The notes below the pieces were generated by a model that was not told the origin of the DNA, did not search any database, and saw only the letters and a program-made list of their open reading frames with translations. DNA of 64,000 nucleotides. Source: Rhynchopus sp. YZ270_cl-10. Its lineage: Eukaryota; Euglenozoa; Diplonemea; Diplonemida; Diplonemidae. Within the stretch, counting starts at the first letter, position 1. Every line of letters starts with the position of its first letter. Of the stretch, positions 53,950 to 62,837 are shown piece by piece. The stretch is taken from positions 1,178,001 to 1,242,000 of the forward strand of contig OZ037902.1 of assembly GCA_964035575.1 (NCBI GenBank), written 5' to 3'. The translations under genes and the position numbers were made by a program.

Positions 53950-54990
53950 GTCGACCACCTCTGCTTGACTTCTGTGCCATGGCTACCTCATCCCAGACAA
54001 TGAGGTCGGTGTGCATAAAAAAGCTGTGTGACCTCAGGGGTAGCGTACACTTCGGCGAGTTCCTCCGATTTTCTCAAGAGTGTGTCAGCCCTCCTCCTGC
54101 GGCGCGGGCTCAGCTTCTCGGTGCTTCTGACTCACTATTGTTAAGTGGCTGTTGTCGCTGTGCCCTTCTGCTCCTGACCCAGGAGATGCCTGGTACAGGA
54201 ATGTCTTGCCTGTTCCTGCAGTACCCTGCAACAGTACGACCTTCTCCTGGTTACCTTCAGCCTGCCTTCACAGTGTTGAAGTATGTGCTTGGTACTTTTT
54301 TCTCCCGTTCCTGCCTAGCTGCTCTGATGTGGCGTACACAGGTCAAACTCGTATTCTTCCCAGGCCTTTGTATACGTCAGCTGTGGTCATGTAGTGTAGT
54401 ATGGTCATTGCAAAGGTGAAGTGATGTCAGGGATGTGCTGTTCTGCTGCCGTGATGAAGGTGGCCCTATCCACAGTGTTGCAGGCGTTGTGATAGTCCAC
54501 CTTCAGGATCACCTTATCCATCCCATGGTACTTCCGTGCATACTGCGCAATCACTGCAGTGGCAGCCTCAAGATATCCCCATCACGAACCAACCCCATTT
54601 CTGTTGCAGTTGCATTAATAGGTAGGATAGACCGCAGAGTCTGTTGTTCTCAGCTCTGCAAAGCTGCAGGGTCCACGTTTGCACAGAAGGAGACGACGAC
54701 AGTGAAAGCACCTGATCTTTAACGGGGGGCAGCACCTCCTTGCCATATGGAGTGGTGTTCTCCTTCAGTTCTCAGTTTGCGAATGCTCAGGTTTATAAGA
54801 ATTCTTCCTTGCCGTTAAGCCCCGGCAACATGACAGGAAGTGCATCCGGCACCACACATATCCCAACCTAGGTTTGGCACTCCTTCTTATCTCTAGTATG
54901 AGAAGAACTTCGTTGTACAGCAGAGTGTCAGATTCTTCATACGTTTCGTGTCCTGGGAATTCCTTCGTGATGTTTCTTGCATCTCTCATT
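53950..54990 (-). pseudogene. Decayed Helitron-type PIF1 helicase
   Basis: Read on the - strand, a Walker A motif VVLLQGTAGTGKTFLYQA lies at about 54195-54250 and a Walker B-like HTDLIVWDEVAMAQK at about 53970-54015. They are about 220 bp apart, as in PIF1-family helicases, and WDE-x-x-M is the form seen in Helitrons rather than cellular PIF1. Upstream, at about 54870-54930, DTLLYNEVLLILE resembles the segment before the helicase core in Helitron proteins. The reading frame is broken in several places, and an RT-like piece intervenes. It is a relic of a rolling-circle transposon; no Rep region or ends were found. Confidence 0.7.
54420..54720 (-). pseudogene. Reverse-transcriptase fragment, LINE-like
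   Basis: On the - strand the stretch from about 54570 to 54421 reads AATAVIAQYARKYHG, then KVILKVDYHNACNTVDRATF and AAEQHIPDI. This matches the RT motif of non-LTR elements in which LKLDFxNAFNxVxR carries a catalytic Asp and is followed by a helix ending in a hydrophobic-Pro turn. It lies between two parts of the Helitron helicase relic, suggesting nested insertion. It is short and decayed; no endonuclease, poly(A) tail or ends are visible. Confidence 0.55.
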
Positions 54991-55562
54991 TGCCTTCGAA
55001 GAACGCACGGATCTCTTCTCTTTTACCCCTACCCCCCTATCCCCCACAAAAGAAAAAAATCACTTTTTGTTCTGGTTTGTGCCCAACCCCAACCCCCCTT
55101 TTGTTTTCCCCAAACCCCACAAATAGCCTCCTTCTGATGACCCATTTTTCATTAACCTACCCCCCAAAGGGCACCCACCAACACAACACAAAACAACCAT
55201 GCCCCTTATAAAATAACCCTGCGGCTTTCCCCCTAACCCCTCCCTTTCCCCTTTCCCCTTTAAACACTCTCGCATAACTAACACACACCCTTCTCTCTGT
55301 CTCTGTCTCTGTCTCCCCCTTCTTTCTGAGGAGTCTTTCATCTTTCGTACAATACAAAACAGAGTAGCAAAAAACACAGTGGAGATTTGCACAAACTGTG
55401 GCAACACAACCCGAGGCAACTACACTACTCCAAAACAATTTATCAAACATAAAACAAAGTTGAAACAAAACTTTTCAAATTTCCCTTCTTTTCCGAGGAG
55501 TCTTCATCTTTCATCTTTCTCAGCTCTCAGCTCTCATCTTTCATCTTTCATCTCCCTCTGCC
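54991..55562. other. Spacer before the WW gene with a dispersed repeat
   Basis: No gene. C/T-rich text, then at 55379-55445 a repeat with GCACAAACTGTGGCAACAC and GGCAACTACACTACTCC, also present at 18644-18705 and in part at 37807-37860. It is followed by the pyrimidine-rich leader of the WW gene with several possible AG acceptors (TTTCTCAG, CTCTCAG). Confidence 0.6.
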
Positions 55563-56712
55563 ATGGTGCTGTCTATCGATCGCGACTCAGAGCGTTCTGA
55601 GTCGCGCCCGCCGACTCCACCAAAAGGCTGGAAGGTTCGTCGCAGTGTGGGAAGTGGGAAGTGGTACTATGTAGACCTGATCACAGGAGAGGCCTGCTGG
55701 GATCACCCCACCGTATTGAGGAAAGGCATGGACGGGAACACAGACGGTACCTTGGGGAGGGACCTGCGCACACAGTACCAACGTGACTACCCTGAGAAGC
55801 AGATCAATGTGTCAAGAGGAAGCGACAAAGGGAATGCGGCGCGCCGTGCATGGGCTGGGCTGCGTGGCGGGTGGAAGGGGTACAGCGACCCGAATGTGCA
55901 CAGAGACTTTACTACAACAAGCGCGGTGACGTGGACGCCGCAGGAGATGGTGCACGAGCTTGCACGGCACCACAAAATGAAGAAGCTTCCGCCTGCACCA
56001 AAGCCAGAGAAGCATAACTTCACAGGTGTGACGACAAACAGTGCTTTCTACAAAGGCGTCCAGCCGCCGAAGGAGAAGAAGGAGGTAAAGGCGCCGAAGC
56101 TCCTGCTCACCAGGCGTGAGCGGGAGAGTGAGCGTGTGCAAGCGCTGCCGGTGGAGCGTCTCAGCACCGAGACAACAAACCGCAAGTTCTTCAAGCCCAC
56201 CACACCGCCCAAGAGACCCGCGCAGTTCAGGCCTAAGGAGCACCCCATATCCACGAGCGCGTTCGTGGCGACAACGCAGTACACAGCGGACTTCACAGAG
56301 GTTGCGTATGACACAGAGAAGTTCCAGCGGGAGCTGGTCAAGGGGACGGCGGGGAATCGATATCCGGCGAAGTTGGTGTGTACACACCCCCCTTTTTTTG
56401 ACGACACAGTTTTATGCGCCTCTATGTTTTCAGTGTCAACTTCTCACCCATTCCCCCCAGCGAATAAAGTAACCATTTCTTCCTTTTTATAACACTTTAC
56501 AGTTCGAGGAGACACGCGACTTCGAGACTGTCAACGACAAGATGTACGGCGCCTCGTCTCCCTCAAGCACAGTCTTCCTCTCCAAGCGCAAGACACGCAC
56601 CTCAGGGGAGGACACACGCTCCACACGCACACGGTGCATGAGCGCAAGCTACGGCGGCGGCGGCACCACGACATCAGCTCTGTCCCGCCCCTCCACCTGC
56701 AGGCCACGATGA
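55563..56712 (+). CDS. WW-domain protein, possible microtubule-associated
   Basis: Exons 55563-56375 and 56503-56712 (127-nt intron, donor GTGTGT) give 340 aa. A WW domain spans about residues 17-52 (PPKGWKVRRSVGSGKWYYVD then CWDHP), the usual Trp...Tyr-Tyr...Trp-x-x-Pro pattern that binds Pro-rich partners. The rest is basic and rich in short spaced motifs such as TTNSAFYKG and STSAFVATTQYTADF. Such Ser/Thr-x-Phe/Tyr repeats recall ciliary microtubule-binding proteins of the SAXO or inner-arch type, but this is only a pattern resemblance. The C-terminus is Ser/Arg-rich with a Gly run. The acceptor lies in the TCTCAGCTCTCAG region 30-50 nt upstream. Confidence 0.8.
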
Positions 56713-56901
56713 CAAAACAAAGTCTGTGCATCTGCTTTTCCAGGCCGCACTGCTTTCCCCCCCCACCTACATACTTACACGAAAAGAACCCCACCCACAC
56801 TTTCTCACTAATCTCGGGGCCGAGCGATCAGCAATCCCCTCAACACACATCTCTTCACCACACCCCAACCAGCCACTCCCCCCCTCCTCCTCCCCACCAC
56901 A

Positions 56902-58182
56902 ATGGCCAAAGCAACCCGCATGGGACGTCCCCCGGAGAGAGTGTACGCGACGCCCAGCCAGGACATCATGCCCATGCCTGTGGATGGCGAGGCACATCCT
57001 GAGGGTGTCATTGAGTTGGACTCGCATGCAGAGCAACGGTGGTGGCGGCAGATGAATGAGCAGCGTGAGTCGATCCAGGGCGACACGAGGGCGTACACAC
57101 AGGCACCCGATGCGTTGGTGTTGCACTCAATGAAGCGGTCGAAGGAGAACGTTGTGACTGCGTGGCTCAACATCCAGGAGGAGGCCTTCCTGCACATACA
57201 GGAGCTCGCCCAGCAGCGGCCGCAGCAGCCGACGGGCATGATCCATCCGTACAACTTTGGTGGTCCGAACTTCAGACAGTGCAACGGTGCGTCTCTTGAC
57301 GTTCTCGCGCGCGCCGTCGCGCAGCTCTGGATGTACCGTTGGCTGTGCTCCGCATATCCGTACAACCCAAAGCTGGACCGCAACTTTATGTCCGTCAGCC
57401 AGTACGCAGCGGTGCTCATGGAGGAGGCAGGGTTTTCGTCGACAGACAAAAACGTCTGTTTCTCGAAGTCGCCTGCACAGCCGGTGGTTTCATGCATATC
57501 CGGCCGCCTGCAGACAACAATGAACGAAACGGAGTACCAATACGCGAAGGACGGGATTGCGCGCACCATGGGCTTCATTTCATCGCCTCCGCAACCACTT
57601 CCGTCGATGCTTGACAGCTTCATGCACGACTCTGACGCAGTCGACATCGGGTCACTTCCTCACCGCCGTTGGATGCTGTCCCCAGGCATGGAGTCCACTG
57701 GGTTTGGCGTCTACTACTCCTCCTCCAACATGCACGCCACAGGAAGCAAGCCGGAAACCATGGCAGAACACATGGGCGACTTCATTGCGTATCCGGCACC
57801 TGGTTGGTTCCCTTCGAAGTGGATGCAGGAAGGCGCTGCGTGGTCGTGTTCACTCAACCCAGAGAAGTATTGGATTGCACCGAACTGCACCGTTAACGTA
57901 TGGAAAACGCTGATCGACACAAACCCTTGTGGTTGCAAGGTGCCTCCTGGTTCTGCGTGTCCGTTGCATAGACGTGGTGATGCGGTTGCAGGGCCCGTTG
58001 AAGGGGAGTTTGCACGTCTCAGTGGGCTAGGGTTTGGTGGTGCACCATGTCTCGTCTTCCGTCCGCAGTATGTGGATACGTCGGACAACGCAGCGTATGA
58101 AGTTCTCATCCAAGGCATCTGGGCTGCAGGGGAGCGGATCACACTCAGATATCTGGTCCGGTTTTTTGATATGCCGGAATGA
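56902..58182 (+). CDS. CAP/SCP-like domain protein without signal peptide
   Basis: A 426-aa single exon. The central region SLPHRRWMLSPGMESTGFGV, then YPAPGWFPSKWM and AAWSCSLNPEKYW, matches the CAP (SCP/PR-1) subgroup common in bacteria, where HRRWxLxP-x(4)-GFG is followed by WPAPG and a W-S-x-S/N-L strand. CAP proteins are usually secreted and act in lipid binding, peptidase-like or adhesion roles. Here the N-terminus (MAKATRMGRPPERVYATPSQ) is basic and lacks a signal peptide, so a cytosolic role is likely. The C-terminal approximately 100 residues include a Cys cluster (NPCGCKVPPGSACPLHRR). The start is supported by an AG ending CACCCCAACCAG about 30 nt upstream. The substrate is unknown. 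Confidence 0.75.
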   Translation: MAKATRMGRPPERVYATPSQDIMPMPVDGEAHPEGVIELDSHAEQRWWRQMNEQRESIQGDTRAYTQAPDALVLHSMKRSKENVVTAWLNIQEEAFLHIQELAQQRPQQPTGMIHPYNFGGPNFRQCNGASLDVLARAVAQLWMYRWLCSAYPYNPKLDRNFMSVSQYAAVLMEEAGFSSTDKNVCFSKSPAQPVVSCISGRLQTTMNETEYQYAKDGIARTMGFISSPPQPLPSMLDSFMHDSDAVDIGSLPHRRWMLSPGMESTGFGVYYSSSNMHATGSKPETMAEHMGDFIAYPAPGWFPSKWMQEGAAWSCSLNPEKYWIAPNCTVNVWKTLIDTNPCGCKVPPGSACPLHRRGDAVAGPVEGEFARLSGLGFGGAPCLVFRPQYVDTSDNAAYEVLIQGIWAAGERITLRYLVRFFDMPE

Positions 58183-59422
58183 GAGAAAAGGGGTTTTTTT
58201 GATAGATTTGTAAAGTTGTATATTTTTTTGTGTAAACCCCATTGTTTCCCCCCAAAGTGCAAAAAAAGGGATGTTCAAGCCTGGGAGAGTACATCCCAAA
58301 GGGCGTATGATTTTGCAAACTTTTTTTGTTTTGTTTTGTTTTTCTTCCCTAGTAGTATTGTCCCCCCTCTCTAGTCGAGAGATTCTTTTTGGAAAAAAGA
58401 GTCTTTTTCGAAAAGTAAACGTCGCAACTCTGTAACTGTTTTCCTTCAAAATATACCATCACAAAAGGTATACCATCTAGACGACACTCTTCAGGTGTCC
58501 AAAATACCTTTGTTTGAAGACGTGCATATGAACGGGACAAAGAGATTCCTTTTTGTTCCCTGCTCTACTACTACTGTATGGGGTGTTATGGGTTTGTCCC
58601 AGCTTGGAGTCATCACGCTTGCGTGAGCTCCTTAAAGGGCAAAACAGTCGGGAAGACACGGTGGTAAAAATCACCAAAAAACCTGTTGGAGAAAAGCGTA
58701 GGTGAAGTACACCAGAATAGAATGTTGCGAACAATAGAAAAAAATATGATAGTGAAGTCTGTCTGAATGACGGCAGCACTCAACAAAGCAGATTATCAAA
58801 AATAAGCGGTGATCCTTGCTTTTCGTAGCTTTTTTGGGACAGCATTTGACCAAAAAAAAACCTTACCAAAGGTGAGTCATAACGTCGTCGATTCCAACGG
58901 AGGGAAAAAAAAACTTAATCGTTTTTTTTTTTAGAGATCTTTTTTACTTCGCTTTCAGGCGGGTATTGGTTCCTCCCTTCTCTTTCCACTGTGCAAGCTT
59001 CCCTTCATCCCGCTCACCCTTTTTTTTTTTGTTACTCCGTAACATACCGCCTTTTAACACAAGTATACAAAGTTCCCGTGTGCATGCCCCTCCGCAATCC
59101 CCTTTCTCTTTTCCTATGTATGACTGTTTCAAAGAAGAAGAAAAAAACGTAAATAAAGTATAGTTCAGTGTAATTTGTCATTTTGTTGTGTGTCCCATTA
59201 AACTCCCTGCAATTCCACACAAGCTTTAATGCTGTGCGATAAACGATTTTTGTGAGCAAGGTTCACTAAAGCACGTAGAGAAGTTTAGGTTTCATCTTAC
59301 AAACCTTGCTCTATATGGTGTCCCATCTCATACCGTCTTCCCCTCTGTTTTCTCCTCCCACTCAAACCACACGCCACAACCAAACGCAGGATCTTTAAAA
59401 AAACCCAAAAAAAAAACCAAAA
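58183..59422. other. Intergenic, no gene seen
   Basis: A/T-run-rich. A GAGAGATTC/AAAAGAGTC-like local repeat near 58378-58412 and a diverged CTAAAGCACGTAGAG element at 59268-59312 are the only structures noted. A pyrimidine tract ending CCAAACGCAG at about 59390 is the candidate acceptor for the next gene. Confidence 0.55.
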
Positions 59423-59948
59423 ATGGCACTTTTCCACCAGATCAGAGTATGTACCTGACCTATCACCCCCAGTCGGTTTTTTTTTACTTCTTTTAGTATC
59501 AGCTGTAAGACACGAAATGGATGTGACTACAGCATGGGACTGCATGGTTGAGTCCACCCGGTGTGCACCAAGGTGTGCACTGTTCACGAGAGGGTTGTTG
59601 TATTTCAAGTCAAAAAAATTTTTTTTTGTGGATATTGCTTGGTGGAAAACTACATCTTTCGATTGAAAAGAATATCTTAATCATCTTTTTTGTGGATATT
59701 GCAATTTTTCTCTCCTTCAGTTTTTCACCGGTATCGTCGCCGCGGCAGCAGGCCTGAACGCCGGAGCAACCGAGAAAATCGAGTGGGCACAAAAGATGGA
59801 GGCCCACAACAAAACAGTATGCACCCCGCCCCTCCCCTCCTCTCCCTCCCTTCATCTCAAACACCACCACCTACAGACCCAGCCCTTCGAACACCAGTTC
59901 GCACCCGGAGTGAGAATGCCGGAGAAGTACAGAGTGAACTTCCAGTAA
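59423..59948 (+). CDS. Small three-exon gene, 63-aa protein
   Basis: Exons 59423-59446, 59721-59816 and 59877-59948, all joined between codons, give 63 aa beginning MALFHQIR and ending EKYRVNFQ. Support: an acceptor (CAACCAAACGCAG) with a 33-nt A-rich leader, donors GTATGT and GTATGC, acceptors TCTCTCCTTCAG and CACCTACAG, and coding-like codon use in exons 2 and 3. A hydrophobic stretch near residues 9-24 (FFTGIVAAAAGLNAG) could be a single membrane helix and the rest is polar, as in small mitochondrial inner-membrane subunits; no family is recognised. The 274-nt first intron contains a copy of the GTTCACGAGAGGG repeat and a 30-nt motif shared with the USP intron. Confidence 0.7.
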
Positions 59949-61158
59949 GCTGCAAGCACCTTCTGGCTAGGCGGGGGCTTCTCTACACGATGACAACTTT
60001 TTTGAAACGGGTCTGACCCTTTGCTGGTCAAATGTGCGGGGGGGGAAGTGAGGGTTCCTTGTGTGCGGGGAACAGAGACACCGACGGGGGTGTGCAAAAA
60101 AATGACAAAAAAAAAATGGGTCCGCCTTTTGCTGTCTTTACAAAGGCAAGAGCCGAAAGACGGCAAAAGAGTTCTGATTGAACTGTGAGTGGGTGGGGTT
60201 GGGGGATTGGGACAAAGCAGGTTACAACTAAAAGACGGATGGGTGCAAAAAAACCTTAGAAAGAGTCGAAGAAAAAAAAATGGGGAATGGGAAAAATGCT
60301 TCCCTTGGAGGGAAACTGAAACAGAAAACAAATGCACACAGTACTACTACGTCGAGAAGAGGGGATATCGCACCCACAAAGGCAAACCTACGACACGAAA
60401 CAAAACCAGAGTGACTTGAACAAGCTCCCAAAACAAAAAAAAGACCTCCCTTATTTATTTCCGTGTACATACCAAATGAAGTGCTCTCTGGGGGTTCGAT
60501 AACCCGCGGAGAGAGCCAATGTCTGCGTCCGCCGATGAACGGTGAGGTGTTTGCACTAACAACTCCTCTTTCAAAAACAAAGAAAGGGTGCATGTGTCGA
60601 CCCTCTCAAATACTTTCAATTCTGTGAACTGAAAGTATATGAACCCAATCCTCTTTCGTTGTGGAAACCCCACGCAGCGTGACACTGATAACGAATGTGA
60701 TCAGAGGTGACTATGCACAGAGGCTTAGGATCATCTAAGAACCTTTTCTCTTTGGTGTAAACCACACCACACCGCACAATAGAGGTAGGACGTGTACGGT
60801 TAGAGCTCCACCCCACTGACCTACTGACCGGGTCATGCATCAAAGTACACATCGCATATGTCAAATAAATGCTTCAACCAATGTCACAGCACCCAGAGAC
60901 TTCTGATCATCTCATAAGCTATTCTTTCCCCACCCTCCACCCTCCACCCTCCGCCACCCCCAATCTCCCAGGGCATACTCCGCCGACACTACACTACACA
61001 TCCATACGGCGCACCTTCTGGGCATCTAAAGCCCCCCATCCTTTCCATTTACAAGGTGACTAAGAGGTTTAGGGTCATCTTGTAGACTTTTCTTTGCCTA
61101 GCATCTGAGGCTACGTCCGTTGTGCCTTTTTTTGTATTCTTCTGCCTTCCTTAGCCAT
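59949..61158. other. Spacer with a run of three dispersed repeats
   Basis: No gene. TTCGATAACC element at 60470-60572, TACTTTCAATTC hairpin at 60589-60651 and GTGACTATGCACAGAGGC element at 60659-60755 lie head to tail. A further GTGACTAAGAGGTTTAGGG element at 61054-61100 runs straight into AG acceptor candidates (TTTGCCTAG, then GCCTTCCTTAG) of the next gene. Confidence 0.65.
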
Positions 61159-61869
61159 ATGACCATGAGGGAGACTGTGGTGCATAACGTGGAGCGGGCG
61201 TGCTCTTTCGTTGCAGACCTGCACGGAACTGTGTACGGTCTGTTCCTTCTGCTTGCAGGGGTCGTGCTGTGCATTGTGGGGACAGAGCACTTCAGTCAGA
61301 ATGTGCAAGGGGTGGTGTTTCTTCGTGCAGGGGTCGTGACGGCTGGGGTGGGTGCTGCTGTGGTGCAGAGGGCTCAGGATGAGCATGGGGTACCTGCGTT
61401 GCAGGTTGCGTGGGTGGTGAGCACTGTGGTGTCTGGGGCGTTTTATGTCGCGCTGCGGCGGGTGGCAGGTGGGTGGGTGGCAGTGGAAAGTAGGGTGTGG
61501 GAGGCAGCGCCCGAGGTGGCAGTGGTGTTCAAGGAGAAGGCCGAGACTGCGTGGTGGCTGCTGCTGCTTGCGGGGCTGCACACTCTGCTGGTGACGGCGC
61601 TCTGCTGGTCGGGGACGAGGCGCCGCCAGCATCCCCCCGACAATGCACGCACCACCCCAGCCTTCCTCCTGGCCACGCTGCTCCCGTTTGCGCTCTACCT
61701 TCTCTTTGGTGCGCTGCGTGATGCAAATGTTGTCCCCTTCCACACACGTGCCGCTAGTGCAGCAGAGCGTGCGGACGCGCTCTTTCAGGTCAGTGGTGTC
61801 TTCTTTGTCTCCAGCGCAGCAGTGGTAGTGTTGATGCTGTCGGATTTGGTGAGGGTGAAGGAGGGGTGA
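61159..61869 (+). CDS. Multi-pass membrane protein, about six helices
   Basis: A 236-aa protein starting MTMRETVVHNVER. An upstream in-frame ATG lies before the acceptor CTGCCTTCCTTAG, whose AG is only 4 nt before this ATG, so this start is preferred. Hydrophobic segments: GLFLLLAGVVLCIVG, VVFLRAGVVTAGVGAAVV, VAWVVSTVVSGAFYVAL, WWLLLLAGLHTLLVTALCW, FLLATLLPFALYLLFGAL and VFFVSSAAVVVLMLSDLV. Loops are short, and the tail VRVKEG is short and basic. There is no recognisable family motif. No intron. A dispersed GTGACTAAG repeat lies within 60-100 nt upstream. Confidence 0.8.
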   Translation: MTMRETVVHNVERACSFVADLHGTVYGLFLLLAGVVLCIVGTEHFSQNVQGVVFLRAGVVTAGVGAAVVQRAQDEHGVPALQVAWVVSTVVSGAFYVALRRVAGGWVAVESRVWEAAPEVAVVFKEKAETAWWLLLLAGLHTLLVTALCWSGTRRRQHPPDNARTTPAFLLATLLPFALYLLFGALRDANVVPFHTRAASAAERADALFQVSGVFFVSSAAVVVLMLSDLVRVKEG

Positions 61870-62067
61870 GGGTTTGATTGCACCTTTGTCATGTTTTTTT
61901 TGTTTTTCTGTACCTAAACCACGAAAATGGAATGTACCCCAATAAGGGTTAATAGGCTTTTTGGGAGGGCACCTCACGCGCCCCATTTCGCCGGATTTCG
62001 TCCTGTACTGAAAAAGACATCGTCAACGTACCTCCCCCCCGCGCAACCCCCTTTTTTCTGTAATTCA
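61870..62067. other. 3' flank, nothing recognised
   Basis: T-rich then C-rich sequence after the membrane-protein stop, with no repeat or coding signal that I can identify. Confidence 0.5.
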
Positions 62068-62550
62068 TCACTCTGAACTCGTTGACACCACGTGGTCTTT
62101 CACTGTCTTCAGGTGTGAGGGAGTGGATGATACCGGGACATGTGTGAGCGGTGCAGGAAGAGAAGGGGCTGTAGGGGGGGTGGTGATGGGCTCGGTGGTC
62201 GTTGCCTTCCGCTTACCGTCCCGTGACGCTTGCGCCTTCTGCCTCGCCACGATCCTTCGATCCCTGGCGTTCTTCAACCCCACCTTACCAACACCGTTGG
62301 TCCTCATATTCTGGACATATTTATCCTTGCTAGTGCACGTATCAATGTGCACATCGATTGGTGTGAGGCTCAGACGGTTTTTCATGTCGGTTTCATTGAC
62401 GACATAACACCCCATATGCAGCATTTGCATACAGCGGTGATAGAGAAGAATTTCTTGACTTTTGAGTTGGGGAGGAAGCTGAGCTGTCCGTTCGTCTTCT
62501 CTTTTTTTTTTTTCGAGCTTGACGATGCTCGCGAGACCTGCGTCGTTCAA
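62068..62550 (-). CDS. Doubtful 160-codon ORF
   Basis: A basic protein-like frame (MNDAGLASIVKLEKKKREDE; later HIDTCTSKDKYVQNMRTNG and ARDRRIVARQKAQASRDGKR) opposite in strand to its neighbours. The C-terminal third is Thr/Pro/Ser-rich. It matches no family I know and has no clear acceptor in front of its ATG. It could be a remnant of a gene or element, or a chance frame; composition in the middle part is coding-like. Confidence 0.3.
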   Translation of the reverse strand: MNDAGLASIVKLEKKKREDERTAQLPPQLKSQEILLYHRCMQMLHMGCYVVNETDMKNRLSLTPIDVHIDTCTSKDKYVQNMRTNGVGKVGLKNARDRRIVARQKAQASRDGKRKATTTEPITTPPTAPSLPAPLTHVPVSSTPSHLKTVKDHVVSTSSE

Positions 62551-62837
62551 TTCTTTTTTTTAGCACGGTGAATATCAATTTTGTTGCTCTTCCTGGCAGC
62601 CTTGTCTGAAAAAGCGACTTCCAGACAGTTGATTGCACGAAGAGGCGTGAGGTGTGAGGGCGGTCTCAATGACAGTGTCCCTAGTTGTCCACTGTGGACC
62701 CATCAAGGATTCTATACGGTTAGCGCGACCCCGGTGACCATCCACCCCTGCTTCTTTATCCTAACCCACTTTTCACCCTCTTTTCCATCTTCCCATCTCT
62801 CCAGAAGACACACACACCCCCCACACCCGGCCTCACA

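Noticed and set aside
53811-54419. 202-codon + strand frame after the 355-aa gene
   Set aside because: Lies antisense to the Helitron helicase relic, whose - strand motifs are unmistakable.
61111-61986. 291-codon - strand frame over the multi-pass membrane protein
   Set aside because: His/Pro/Arg-rich antisense product; the + strand shows clear membrane helices and a well-placed acceptor.
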